Shown piece by piece: positions 30,220-38,879 of a stretch of 45,127 nucleotides of DNA. Source of the DNA: a virus; IMG/VR virus record IMGVR_UViG_3300031578_000096, positions 1-45,127 of that record; one strand, 5' to 3'. Within the stretch, counting starts at the first letter, position 1, and every line of letters starts with the position of its first letter. Both the position numbers and the translations under genes were made by a program. The notes under the pieces are model-generated. The model was not told where the DNA came from. It made no database searches and worked only from the letters and a program-made list of their open reading frames with translations.

Positions 30220-31119
30220 ATGAAACTTACCCGCGCTAACTTCGGGGAACTGCTGACCCCGATTCACAAGAAGGTCTTTTTCAAGTCCTACGACGAACTG
30301 CCGGAGCAGTATTCCAAGGTGTTTGACACCAACGACAAGATGACCATGAAGGAAGAAACATTCCCGCACATGGGAGACTTCGGCCTGTGGATTGAGAACA
30401 CTGAGGGCAACACCATTAATGAGGATCAGATGAGTCAAGGTGATACCGCGACCTTCACCGCCCGGCGCTTTGACAAGGGCTATGAACTGACCTGGGAGCT
30501 GGTGCAGGACGACCTATATAACGTAATGAAGGGCGTTGGCAAAGGCGGGTCTGCCCGGGCGCTTGGAACCGGTCTTAGAGCCACCATTGAAAATGACTGC
30601 GCTGCAGTGCTTAACGGCGGCTTTACCAATACCGGATATGATGGTGTAGCACTGTTCTCCGACTCTCACCCGCTGGCAGACTCTGCAAGCCTGGGCGACA
30701 ACCTGACCACCGGGCCACTGACCGATGCCAACCTGAAAACCGGCCTTATACTCCTGCGTGACACCAGGAACGAGGCTAATGTAAGGATTATGGCACAGCC
30801 CGGCGATCTGATTGCGCCGCCCGAACTGGAGTACACCGGCAAGGCACTTCTGGTATCCACCGGGCCTGCAGGAGAACTGTCCAACGACAAGAACACTCTG
30901 CCCAACATGCGCCTTGTTGTTCTGGACTACCTGTCCAGCGCGACCGCCTGGATGCTTAAGGCCAAGGCGCTGACCAACCTCAAGTTTATGTGGAGGGAAA
31001 ATGCCATATTCGACAGCCAGCCCATTCCAAAGACCGTAGACTACTTCATGTACGGCTATGCCCGGTTTGATAGTGGCTATACGGATCATAGGGGGCTTGT
31101 GGGAAGCACCGGCCTGTAA
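30220..31119 (+). CDS. Major capsid protein (Mu gpT-like)
   Basis: A 299-residue protein: MKLTRANFGELLTPIHKKVF, PHMGDFGLWIENTEGNTINE, RRFDKGYELTWELVQDDLYN, VALFSDSHPLADSASLGD and KTVDYFMYGYARFDSGYTDH. The DSHP segment and overall order match the Mu-like gpT capsid family, an HK97-fold shell protein. RBS AAAGGAGTG; own terminator at both sides suggests high, separate expression. Confidence 0.85.
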   Translation: MKLTRANFGELLTPIHKKVFFKSYDELPEQYSKVFDTNDKMTMKEETFPHMGDFGLWIENTEGNTINEDQMSQGDTATFTARRFDKGYELTWELVQDDLYNVMKGVGKGGSARALGTGLRATIENDCAAVLNGGFTNTGYDGVALFSDSHPLADSASLGDNLTTGPLTDANLKTGLILLRDTRNEANVRIMAQPGDLIAPPELEYTGKALLVSTGPAGELSNDKNTLPNMRLVVLDYLSSATAWMLKAKALTNLKFMWRENAIFDSQPIPKTVDYFMYGYARFDSGYTDHRGLVGSTGL

Positions 31120-31129
31120 GTAATAGCCA

Positions 31130-31156
31130 GGGAGGGGTAACACCCTCCCTTATTTT
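31130..31156 (+). terminator. Terminator after capsid gene
   Basis: Perfect 7-bp stem gggaggg/ccctccc (31130-31136, 31143-31149) followed by ttatttt, only 13 nt before the next start codon. Confidence 0.8.
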
Positions 31157-31168
31157 GGAGGTGAAACA

Positions 31169-31681
31169 ATGCCAAATTTCATAGATCCTGTAAATATGAA
31201 CGGTACGACCGTGGTTGATGAAAGCGGCAACCTTTATCAGGCGGGGACACAGGTAACTGCCAGCGGTGCCGAAATAAATGCAGCTGCAGACGGCCTAACG
31301 GAAGGCAAGTTTGTGGCCGGCGAAAAGTTTCAGGTGACCTATCCCCAGGTTGCGGCGGCAGACGTTGCCAAAACCTTTTTCATCGCGCCTGCAGCCTGTA
31401 AAATAATCAGTGCATATGAAAGGCACGTAACCGTAGCTGGGCAGGCCGGAGTACTGACGATTGAAAAAATTACTACCGGCGAGGCTCCCGGGGCCGGGGA
31501 TGATTTGTTCACAACCGGCTTTGACATGGTAAGCACAGCGAATACGCCCGTAAGTGCAACGGCAGTAACAACCGCAGCTGGAACCCTGGCGGCAGGGGAT
31601 GCGCTTTGCCTGAAGGTGCAATCCGGTGCTGCCACATCGTATGCCCTGGGGACTATCACGGTCACGATGCAGTGGGTCTAA
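31169..31681 (+). CDS. Structural (head/fibre) beta protein
   Basis: A 170-residue Ala/Thr-rich protein. The start (NGTTVVDESGNLYQAGTQVT, ASGAEINAAADG) is like N-termini of capsid-attached fibres, and the rest is a beta sandwich (VTVAGQAGVLTIEKITTGEA, ALGTITVTMQW). Likely an outer head or fibre protein. RBS GGAGGTG. Confidence 0.6.
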   Translation: MPNFIDPVNMNGTTVVDESGNLYQAGTQVTASGAEINAAADGLTEGKFVAGEKFQVTYPQVAAADVAKTFFIAPAACKIISAYERHVTVAGQAGVLTIEKITTGEAPGAGDDLFTTGFDMVSTANTPVSATAVTTAAGTLAAGDALCLKVQSGAATSYALGTITVTMQWV

Positions 31682-31683
31682 TC

Positions 31684-31713
31684 GGAGAGGCCTTTGTGCC
31701 TCTCCTTTATTTT
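31684..31713 (+). terminator. Terminator within structural operon
   Basis: Perfect 8-bp stem GGAGAGGC/GCCTCTCC (31684-31691, 31698-31705), then tttatttt. The next RBS, GGAGGTG, follows immediately. Confidence 0.8.
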
Positions 31714-31726
31714 GGAGGTGAAGAAT

Positions 31727-32368
31727 TTGCCAAATACAACCAAACTACTTACAAGCGATTTTAATGATGTGTCTGACAGTAATGGACTGCCTGTTAAAGT
31801 AGCCGGGGGCTATTCATCGTACATCATTCCCATGCTCGACTTATTGGCATGGTCTGGCTTTACGAACCAACCAGCCGATGACGGCGTGGAGATTGTATCC
31901 GACTCCGCTTCAGACGTGGGCAAATGCACCATATTCGGTACAACCAACACAGGCGGGGCCTATGCCTATGAAACTGTGACCTTAGATGGTACAACTCCAG
32001 TTGCCACCATAAAAACTGACTGGGGCAACATCTATGGCGTATTTTTAGGCGACATCTACGGGCAGAACATTTCCCCTGCTGTAGGTACAATCACTATTCG
32101 TGAGGCATCAGCAGACCAGACCATCACTACCATAGTTGCGACCAAAATCAGCAAGGGGCTTGTAGTCTTCGACCTGACTGGTAAGCAGATCATCCTCAAC
32201 GTCCATTCAGGCAATGTGTGGAAACGCTGTGCTGGCGTAGTAACCACTGCCAACGGTTTTAAAATGAATCTGACAGGCGGCAACATCAAGGAAGAACGAA
32301 TAGCCTCTATGCTATACCTTATTTCGGATACCACCGGAGCAACTGCACAAATTGAAGTGATGGCGTAG
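31727..32368 (+). CDS. Structural protein, unknown
   Basis: A 213-residue protein starting at TTG 31727 after GGAGGTG. Beta-rich, Gly/Thr-rich (VKVAGGYSSYIIPMLDLLAW, ETVTLDGTTPVATIKTDWGN, TLGT-type strands). Placement implies a virion component, perhaps a head-outer or fibre protein. No family recognised. Confidence 0.6.
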   Translation: MPNTTKLLTSDFNDVSDSNGLPVKVAGGYSSYIIPMLDLLAWSGFTNQPADDGVEIVSDSASDVGKCTIFGTTNTGGAYAYETVTLDGTTPVATIKTDWGNIYGVFLGDIYGQNISPAVGTITIREASADQTITTIVATKISKGLVVFDLTGKQIILNVHSGNVWKRCAGVVTTANGFKMNLTGGNIKEERIASMLYLISDTTGATAQIEVMA

Positions 32369-32379
32369 GGGGTGGAGTT

Positions 32380-32952
32380 ATGGGACTGAGAAGGAGTTTT
32401 AAACCTACGAACCTTGTTATTAATAGTGATTTTAGTAAGGGGACAACGGGGTGGGTTCCTAGTGGTAGCACTATACAGGCAAGCAATAACATAATGTCAA
32501 TAATAGGTAATGGTAGTGTAGTTTCCCCTGGTGCGGTAAAAACTTTAGCTACACCTTATGTTTCTGGCAAAAAAATCTTTATTAAGTGTAATTTTAGAGT
32601 AACTAATTCATCAAGCGATAGGCTTGCTACGATTTTATTTGACGGTGTTAATTATTATCTTGGTCCAACACAGACAGTAATAACTGCTAATACGTGGTAC
32701 GCATTATCTGGAATTATTACTCTTATGGCAGGAGGAAGTAGCGTCGATATAATGCTTCAACACAGATATATTGATGCCGCCACAGCCAATGGAAAAGTAA
32801 TGGAAGTGCAGGAGGTCATGGCAATCGACCTAACCGCCCGATTCGGTGCAGGATTAGAACCAGACCTGGCCTGGTGTGACAACAATATCCCTGCATGGTT
32901 CGACGGCACTTTAGGCGGTGGCAGTTTCGGTGGAATAGGAGGGTTAAAATGA
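32380..32952 (+). CDS. Carbohydrate-binding-like fibre protein
   Basis: A 190-residue protein with a CBM-like jelly-roll pattern: NLVINSDFSKGTTGWVPSGS at the start, KIFIKCNFRVTNSSSDRLAT and NTWYALSGIITLM, then AIDLTARFGAGLEPDLAWCD. Its first ~130 codons are clearly more AT-rich than the flanking genes, a sign of separate acquisition. A Gly-rich tail ends it. Probably surface-exposed on the virion. Confidence 0.65.
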   Translation: MGLRRSFKPTNLVINSDFSKGTTGWVPSGSTIQASNNIMSIIGNGSVVSPGAVKTLATPYVSGKKIFIKCNFRVTNSSSDRLATILFDGVNYYLGPTQTVITANTWYALSGIITLMAGGSSVDIMLQHRYIDAATANGKVMEVQEVMAIDLTARFGAGLEPDLAWCDNNIPAWFDGTLGGGSFGGIGGLK

Positions 32953-33206
32953 AACTGAGAGACGGAAATATAATCGTCTGCGACTGTGGGGCAGAGCTTA
33001 ACCCGGAGATCACAACCGCACAGGATTTTATCAAGTACGCTGATGGTGTGGCAACTTGCTCCAACTGCGGGGAAACAGGGGCAATATCCTTCCCGGTGCC
33101 ACCTGTAGTGGTAGCGCCTCCAAGCCTGGAGGATAGGGTAGTTACCTTGGAGGGCACCACCACTGAGATAGTCTCAGCCTTAAACGATAAGGGGTTGATA
33201 CCGTGA
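32949..33206 (+). CDS. Small Cys-containing protein in tail region
   Basis: An 85-residue protein: CDCGAELNPEITTAQDFIKY and CSNCGETG (zinc ribbon), a Pro/Val linker and a C-terminal helix (LEDRVVTLEGTTTEIVSALN). ATG 32949 overlaps the previous stop; RBS AGGAGGG. Role unknown, possibly part of the baseplate/fibre set. Confidence 0.6.
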   Translation: MKLRDGNIIVCDCGAELNPEITTAQDFIKYADGVATCSNCGETGAISFPVPPVVVAPPSLEDRVVTLEGTTTEIVSALNDKGLIP

Positions 33207-33355
33207 GCAAGATAATGGATCTTATGAAGCAGCAGGGCAGGGAACTGAAAGACACCACAAAAGAAAAGCCAACCGGGGAGTTTGCGAAGATGACCGCAAC
33301 CGAAAAGTGGGTATTGGTGGAAAAACTGCTTCGTGACCTTGGGTATATTAACTAG
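33203..33355 (+). CDS. Small helical protein, 50 residues
   Basis: GTG 33203 overlaps the previous stop (CCGTGA). Encodes MSKIMDLMKQQGRELKDTTK then EKPTGEFAKMTATEKWVLVE and a short end. Helical and charged; not recognised. Confidence 0.6.
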   Translation: MSKIMDLMKQQGRELKDTTKEKPTGEFAKMTATEKWVLVEKLLRDLGYIN

Positions 33356-33401
33356 TCTTATTCTACCTAAACATTAAACCTCCCAGAAAGGGGGTATTTT
33401 T

Positions 33402-34064
33402 ATGTCTTTAACACTACAGCAGATCGTTGACATGGCCGACAATAGAGTCCCAAACGCTGAAACTGACGCAACAAAGGTGGAATATCTTGACCAGCTGCAG
33501 CGGACACTTTACTCAAAATTCCGGTTTCCACAGGAGATGGTCAAGGAATCCACAGCGGCGGACACGGCATTTTACGAACTGCCCGATTATGTTGAGCCGG
33601 GGCGCATACTTAAGGTGGTGCTGACCGACTCAACCGGTAAAAATCCACAGGAATACGCCAGGAAAGAGCTGTTCGAGCAACCAACGTATTTTACCTACAC
33701 AATTTTTGAGACCGGCGAAACGAATATGATCGGCTTCTACCCGGAGCCCTCCGAGACAGGGAGGCTTATTTTTATAACCTACGAGCAGGGGCCGAACACT
33801 CTTTCAAGCACAGACATGACCACTGTTCCAAGGTTTTTCAAAAAGTACCATATGCTTTTTACTTACGGGCTTGCGGCAGAGCTGGCAAAGATTCAGCTGG
33901 ATATAGGTCTTGCTGATAATTACGACCGTGATTTTAATTCTCTGCTTCGCGAGGCGGTAAAGGAGATTAATTATCCCCAGCCGGTTAAGACACAGGATGT
34001 AATGAAGCGATATAGGCGCTACGGGCGCAGGTCGAATGTTGAAGTTATTGTACAGGGTGGGTGA
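33402..34064 (+). CDS. Head-tail adaptor protein (P22 gp4-like role)
   Basis: A 220-residue protein: MSLTLQQIVDMADNRVPNAE, YLDQLQRTLYSKFRFPQEMV, FYELPDYVEPGRILKVVLTD and MIGFYPEPSETGRLIFITYE. This pattern of helical bundle plus beta insert is that of podovirus/siphovirus adaptor proteins that bind under the portal. RBS GAAAGGGGG. Confidence 0.75.
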   Translation: MSLTLQQIVDMADNRVPNAETDATKVEYLDQLQRTLYSKFRFPQEMVKESTAADTAFYELPDYVEPGRILKVVLTDSTGKNPQEYARKELFEQPTYFTYTIFETGETNMIGFYPEPSETGRLIFITYEQGPNTLSSTDMTTVPRFFKKYHMLFTYGLAAELAKIQLDIGLADNYDRDFNSLLREAVKEINYPQPVKTQDVMKRYRRYGRRSNVEVIVQGG

Positions 34065-34069
34065 TTATA

Positions 34070-35503
34070 ATGGCATGGTCAACATTTGCTGAGTATGCAG
34101 CGGAAAAACTACAGGGGCTGGCCGATACTTATAAGGCGGCGGTATCAACATTAATTACCCCTGTTTCTAATGTTGTCGGTTATGGGGCAGTAGGTGACGG
34201 CATCACTGACGATACAGCGGCAATTCAGGCTGCTATAGATGCCGCTGCCGTCCTTGGCGGCGAAGTATACTTTCCTCCGGGGACATATCTGATAACATCA
34301 TCTATTGTTATTGGAAATGGCACTAGCCTTGTATGGAGCACCAAAAAACCAGTAATTTTAAAGGGTATCGGTTGTGGGGGGTCTCCAGGTCCTTATTGGG
34401 CAGGTCCATCAGTTTTTATTAAATCCCAGGTCGCAGGCCCAGCCATAGTGATTCAAGGACCAATTAATGCCTGGGGCGTGGAAAACATAGCTCTTCTTGC
34501 TGATACCACAAGCCCCCTTGCCGTTGGTTTAGGATTATATTCCGCACAGTTTGGCGGGACGAAGAATTTAACAATCAGCGGTTTTTATGCGGCGGGAATT
34601 ATAGAGACCACTGTCGGTACTTTATCGCTCTGCGAGCATAATGTTTTTGACAAGACGTGGATCTTGCTTCCGGCTGCCGCCCCTGATGCTCGGGGAGTTA
34701 TAATTACCGGAACTGGTGAGTATGGCTGTGGTTACGAGGAATATCGGAGTTTGTATATTTGTCTAACAGCAGCTACGCAAATCGGTATAATTCTGGGGAT
34801 GTGCGACAATATTAATTTCTTTACAACGGAGATTCCATGTACTGTTCCTGGAGTGGCTATTCAATTCAACTATGCCAATGATGCCACTTTTCTTTACAGG
34901 ACAGCTGTGCCTTCCGAATGTTCTTTTCACGGTATTGATGTTTATGGAAATAGTATTGTCAACTATGCACCGGATGGTTATGGGCCGCCTCCGGCCTTAT
35001 CGCCAAACAGAATATACCGCTTTTCTCGCACAAATAGTGCAACTATACCACGGCTTTATAATTTAGCCATTGTCAACGATGCCGGGACTTTACAGTGTAA
35101 AGCTAAAATTGTAGCAGCTCAAAGTATCGACGCGGTTGCAGCAAAGGTTTTGCTCGACACAGCCGTACATGATTATGACTCAATTTTTGATGCTGTTAAT
35201 AGCCGTATTACACCAACCAGGCCAGGAGTATACAGGATTAGCGCCCACCTTACTTCAAACAGTTTTACTGGGGCAAGTATGCTAATTGGGATGATAAAGA
35301 AAAACGGTGCTGGTGCCGCAGTGGCACAGTCTTATATAAGTAATAATGGTGTTGCCGCAACTTCTGTAATTTGCAGTGATGTTTACATGAATGGAACAAC
35401 AGATTACCTAGAATTGTGGGGGATGATAACGGGGGGTAGCACGGCGTTAATTATTGAACCGCAAAGCACATTCTTATCGGTTGTTGGGCCATTTGGGATG
35501 TAA
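34070..35503 (+). CDS. Tailspike with pectate-lyase-like beta-helix
   Basis: A 477-residue receptor-binding or depolymerase protein. After a short N-terminal helix (about 1-30), the VVGYGAVGDGITDDTAAIQA motif begins a right-handed beta-helix (about 35-330). The C-terminal ~130 residues (ITPTRPGVYRISAHLTSNSF, YISNNGVAATSVICSDVYMN) resemble a C1q/TNF-like trimerisation jelly roll. It may cut or bind host surface polysaccharide. ATG 34070 has GGTGGGTGAT just upstream. Confidence 0.85.
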   Translation: MAWSTFAEYAAEKLQGLADTYKAAVSTLITPVSNVVGYGAVGDGITDDTAAIQAAIDAAAVLGGEVYFPPGTYLITSSIVIGNGTSLVWSTKKPVILKGIGCGGSPGPYWAGPSVFIKSQVAGPAIVIQGPINAWGVENIALLADTTSPLAVGLGLYSAQFGGTKNLTISGFYAAGIIETTVGTLSLCEHNVFDKTWILLPAAAPDARGVIITGTGEYGCGYEEYRSLYICLTAATQIGIILGMCDNINFFTTEIPCTVPGVAIQFNYANDATFLYRTAVPSECSFHGIDVYGNSIVNYAPDGYGPPPALSPNRIYRFSRTNSATIPRLYNLAIVNDAGTLQCKAKIVAAQSIDAVAAKVLLDTAVHDYDSIFDAVNSRITPTRPGVYRISAHLTSNSFTGASMLIGMIKKNGAGAAVAQSYISNNGVAATSVICSDVYMNGTTDYLELWGMITGGSTALIIEPQSTFLSVVGPFGM

Positions 35504-35511
35504 TTAAGCAT

Positions 35512-35655
35512 TTAATATGGCTTACTAAACCAAGAATATACAAGATCAAAACAAACTCCATTTCCTGGCTCGTACCAATTTATTGATAAAGTCAAAATTA
35601 AAAAAACCAAAATAATTAAAATGGAAGTCCAATCGATTAAACGCCAATTTTTCAC
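35512..35655 (-). CDS. Antisense membrane microprotein, 47 residues
   Basis: On the minus strand, GTG 35655 follows AAGGAGCGATAAA and encodes MKNWRLIDWTSILIILVFLI, then LTLSINWYEPGNGVCFDLVY and a short end. One clear transmembrane helix (about 10-27) and an outward-facing tail with a Cys. It fills the AT-rich gap between two late tail genes in the opposite direction, the typical place of a lysogen-expressed moron such as a superinfection-exclusion protein; that role is inference. Confidence 0.6.
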   Translation of the reverse strand: MKNWRLIDWTSILIILVFLILTLSINWYEPGNGVCFDLVYSWFSKPY

Positions 35656-35759
35656 TTTATCGCTCCTTGTAACTCTGGCTCGTGCCTGTTTTTGTTATTT
35701 ATTCTACGTAAGGTTTACTTTTCCTGCTTTATAGAAAAGTGCGAGTAGGTGGTGATTCT

Positions 35760-37142
35760 ATGGCTCAGTGGCAATCTCTCCCCGGTATCCTTGACCCGAT
35801 ACCAATAAATAAATTCCTGGGGGTTAACAGGCTGGACCCTTTTTCTATTCCTGAAGGGGCCGCCACCAGCTTAAAAAACTTCACATCTTCAGCATTTCCT
35901 ACCTTAACCGTAAGGCCTGGGTTTTCTAACCTCGGCGTTGCTTTTGGCGGGGCCATTGTTGGCCTTGGAGTGTGGAAGGATACAGAGCTTCATGCCGTAG
36001 GTGGAGGGACGTGGAACAAATGGACCGGAAGCGCATGGAGTGCGGTCTTGGCCTCCAGCCTTTCCACCACAGCACAGTGGAGTTTTTGCAACTTCAAGGG
36101 CAGCTTTTCCGGAATAAACCTCCTTGGCGTGAATGGGGCGGTGGCTAAAAAATATGACGGGTCTACTGTTTCAGCCCTGGCCAACTGTCCTGCCGGGGCA
36201 AACTACATTGACACCCACGACAACCGGGTATATGTGGCCGTTGACTTCACGCTTTATTATTCAGCGTTAAGGAAAGCCGAGGATTGGACAACGGTTAAGG
36301 ATTCCGGAAGCATTGTCGTAGAGACTCCGGATGGGGAAAATATATCAGGAATTAAGGCCGGGCCAAAGCACCTTGTTGTCTTCAAGCCGCAGAACATGTT
36401 CAAGCTGTATGGCACCAGTTATCTTGATTTTGAACTGGTCCAGGTGAGTGACAAAATAGGCTGCGTTGCCGGAAACACCCCTATAATGGTAGGCAACTAT
36501 CTCTATTTCCTCGGTCATGACGGCATCTATCGGTATGCGGCGGGGCTGCCGGAGAAAGACTTTTCCCTGCCGATTGACTGGTATGTGCAGAATATCAACA
36601 TGACATACAGGAGTAAGGCATGTAGCGGCACGGACGGCAGGAGGCTTTATATGTTCCTGCCGATAGGAACGGCCACTGAGCCGTCGCACGGCCTGGAATA
36701 TGACCCCGTTTTTAATACCTGGTACGTGTGGGAGCTGCCCCACTACCCGAGGTCGTTTGCCTATTTCAACGAAGACTGGTATGGCGGCGACTCTGCCGGC
36801 CAGGTCCATTTGATGGGCGGGTCAGACGATGCCGGGACGGCTATCTCCTGGGAGTGGATCTCAAAACCCTTTGGAGAAGATAAGTTAGTGCGAATAAAGC
36901 GTTGGCTAAAACTTTGGGCAGAGGTTGAGATTCCCACCGGGAGCACCTTTAATGTTTACCTGTCAAAAGAAAAAGATGGCAACTCCGACTGGACTGCCGT
37001 AACCTACAACACGGTTGACAAGCGGGTAATTATTCCTACTGATGTGGTGGCCTTGGCTAATTATGTCAGGATAAAGCTTTCCGGAACCGGACCGGTGAAT
37101 ATTTACGAGATTAACAGGAGGCTCAGGGAACTGCCCTTATAG
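35760..37142 (+). CDS. Tail nozzle/stabilisation-like protein
   Basis: A 460-residue protein with repeated beta-propeller-type strands (GLGVWKDTELHAVGGGTWNK, DTHDNRVYVAVDFTLYYSAL, IMVGNYLYFLGHDGIYRYAA, TWYVWELPHYPRSFAYFNED). Similar long beta-propeller proteins form the tail nozzle in podoviruses. It is preceded by GTAGGTGGTGATT; ATG 35760. Confidence 0.7.
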   Translation: MAQWQSLPGILDPIPINKFLGVNRLDPFSIPEGAATSLKNFTSSAFPTLTVRPGFSNLGVAFGGAIVGLGVWKDTELHAVGGGTWNKWTGSAWSAVLASSLSTTAQWSFCNFKGSFSGINLLGVNGAVAKKYDGSTVSALANCPAGANYIDTHDNRVYVAVDFTLYYSALRKAEDWTTVKDSGSIVVETPDGENISGIKAGPKHLVVFKPQNMFKLYGTSYLDFELVQVSDKIGCVAGNTPIMVGNYLYFLGHDGIYRYAAGLPEKDFSLPIDWYVQNINMTYRSKACSGTDGRRLYMFLPIGTATEPSHGLEYDPVFNTWYVWELPHYPRSFAYFNEDWYGGDSAGQVHLMGGSDDAGTAISWEWISKPFGEDKLVRIKRWLKLWAEVEIPTGSTFNVYLSKEKDGNSDWTAVTYNTVDKRVIIPTDVVALANYVRIKLSGTGPVNIYEINRRLRELPL

Positions 37143-37153
37143 GAGGTGACACC

Positions 37154-37915
37154 TTGTCTACCACTGCGATACCCGAATTAATATATCCCAAAGACCTTCA
37201 GGACGCAACGAATCAGCTGATAGAGATACACGACTACCTTAACTGGCTATTGAAGCACCTGGACCACCTGAACGTGAAGCAACTCTATACCGAATATTGC
37301 AATATTCAGTCAGAGGACGGGGAAACGATTATTAAAGGCCCTGTCCTTGAGATGTACGACAAGCAGGCAACGCCGGTATTGAGGCTGAGGCAGGGGTATG
37401 ATCCTGTAACGGGAAATTTTGTTTTTGAGCTTTACAATGCCACCGGGGGGCAGACGGTCTATATTGACTCAAACGGCAATGCCGTATTTACCGGCTCGAT
37501 AATAGGTAGCACTATAACGGGCGGGACGCTGCAGACATCTGTCACTGGCAATAGGATTGTTATAACCGGAAATTCATTGCTTACATATAAAGGTATCTCC
37601 GGAACAGATTATTTGCATGGCCCGGCATGGGGAACATCGGCTGGGGACCCTGCTAACTTCGGGGATGTGTTTTTCTATAACGAAGGAACAGCTGTTATGC
37701 AGTTTTATAATACACTGACAGATGGATACCTTATAAAAGCATTGAATGGAAAAATTCTTGGTCTTGGCTCGTCAGGAACCAATGTGGATGCACTTGGCTC
37801 ATGGAGTTTTTCTCTTGCCGACTCCATCACCGGCCTTTCAGCAGCATCAGGAACCACAGGGCCAGGCGGGGCTGACAACCATACTCATTCAATACCAACG
37901 CGAACAGTAGGTTAA
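37154..37915 (+). CDS. Tail fibre/appendage-like protein
   Basis: A 253-residue protein. The N-terminus is helical (ELIYPKDLQDATNQLIEIHD, YLNWLLKHLDHLN), the middle has fibre-type repeats (VYIDSNGNAVFTGSIIGSTI, TGGTLQTSVTGNRIVIT), and the end GGADNHTHSIPT is typical of fibre tips. TTG 37154 after AGGAGGTGACACC. Confidence 0.7.
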   Translation: MSTTAIPELIYPKDLQDATNQLIEIHDYLNWLLKHLDHLNVKQLYTEYCNIQSEDGETIIKGPVLEMYDKQATPVLRLRQGYDPVTGNFVFELYNATGGQTVYIDSNGNAVFTGSIIGSTITGGTLQTSVTGNRIVITGNSLLTYKGISGTDYLHGPAWGTSAGDPANFGDVFFYNEGTAVMQFYNTLTDGYLIKALNGKILGLGSSGTNVDALGSWSFSLADSITGLSAASGTTGPGGADNHTHSIPTRTVG

Positions 37916-37931
37916 GAATAGGAGGTTACCC

Positions 37932-38132
37932 ATGGAAACCAAGGAAATTCTGAAGAAAGAAAAAGAGCAACGCCTTCTGGGCCTTAAGATTATGCGCTTC
38001 CGTCTGCAAATGGATATGGCCGCATACAAGGCTAACGAAGATGAGGAAGGCGCAGAAAAAGCCCAAAAACAGCTTGAGCAGGTCGAAAAATCTTATGCGG
38101 CAATTGAGGTAATGCCGATAGAAGAGACGTAA
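37932..38132 (+). CDS. Small coiled-coil protein, 66 residues
   Basis: A highly charged helical protein (METKEILKKEKEQRLLGLKI, MDMAAYKANEDEEGAEKAQK) with Met-rich stretch, ending EVMPIEET. RBS AGGAGGTT. Possibly a chaperone-like or structural cofactor; not recognised. Confidence 0.65.
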   Translation: METKEILKKEKEQRLLGLKIMRFRLQMDMAAYKANEDEEGAEKAQKQLEQVEKSYAAIEVMPIEET

Positions 38133-38199
38133 ACAAAGGCCCCTGTTATTTGACAGTGTTTTGTCTTATAATGGGATCAAAAACCAGGGAGGCGGTAAC

Positions 38200-38808
38200 A
38201 TGAGAAAATATTTTGTCGGAGTGGTTTTTGGTCTCATCCTGGGACTGTCTGTGGCGGCCTATGGCAGCGGTATGATTGGAAAGGCGGTAGATACTACCTA
38301 TCCGGTCTATATCGAAGGACAGAGGGCAGAATTGGACGCTATAGTCATTGAAGGGGTGTCCTATCTGCCCGCCAGGTACATAGCGGAAAGTGTAGGGTAT
38401 AAGGTGGACTTTGTTAACGAGCAGATTGTTTTGACGGAGCCGGTAGAAGTGGCTACGGTGGAACCTGCACCGGAGCCGGTAACAGAAACGCCAGTGGAGG
38501 AAGTGAAGTCAGTGACAATAAATAAGTATGTATGTGATATTCTCGATTTGGATACGCCGTATATTTACAAAGCTATAGATGGAGAATGGTTTTACCCGCC
38601 AGTGGCTTTTATTAAGTACCTAACAAACGATGGAAATATCTATACAATAAATTTACCATGGAAAACTGTTGCCATAGACGCAGGCAAGGAATACTCTCCT
38701 GGTATGGACGGGGGGAAAATAGACGGGAGGGTATTTGTAAGCCTCTCGTCTGTTGGCCTAAAACCGATAATAAGCGGCGACACAGTAACCATTGTTAGAA
38801 TTGAGTAG
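38200..38808 (+). CDS. Secreted stalk-domain (copper amine oxidase N-terminal-like) protein
   Basis: A 202-residue exported protein. It has a signal peptide (MRKYFVGVVFGLILGLSVAA), then a stalk domain (about 30-80: YPVYIEGQRAELDAIVIEGV, YLPARYIAESVGYKVDFVN), a Pro/Glu/Val linker, and a second stalk-like region ending VFVSLSSVGLKPIISGDTVT. ATG 38200 after GGGAGGCGG. The same type occurs in the lysogeny arm at 2853. It may be displayed on the host or in the virion. Confidence 0.75.
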   Translation: MRKYFVGVVFGLILGLSVAAYGSGMIGKAVDTTYPVYIEGQRAELDAIVIEGVSYLPARYIAESVGYKVDFVNEQIVLTEPVEVATVEPAPEPVTETPVEEVKSVTINKYVCDILDLDTPYIYKAIDGEWFYPPVAFIKYLTNDGNIYTINLPWKTVAIDAGKEYSPGMDGGKIDGRVFVSLSSVGLKPIISGDTVTIVRIE

Positions 38809-38829
38809 AACCAAGTCAACTAAATATCT

Positions 38830-38860
38830 AAAAGCACCTCCAAGCGGGGGTGCTTTTATT
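38830..38860 (+). terminator. Terminator after stalk-domain gene
   Basis: Stem AAAAGCACC/GGTGCTTTT (38830-38838, 38849-38857) followed by attttac; the next gene starts at 38880. Confidence 0.8.
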
Positions 38861-38879
38861 TTACAAAGGGGGGTGTAAA

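Noticed and set aside
30514-31143. Minus-strand open frame of 209 codons opposite the capsid gene
   Set aside because: Antisense to a well-supported capsid gene, no recognisable motif and no suitable start signal.
38150-38172. TTGACA and TATAAT before the secreted stalk-domain gene
   Set aside because: Both boxes are perfect but only 11 nt apart, too close for a sigma-A promoter.
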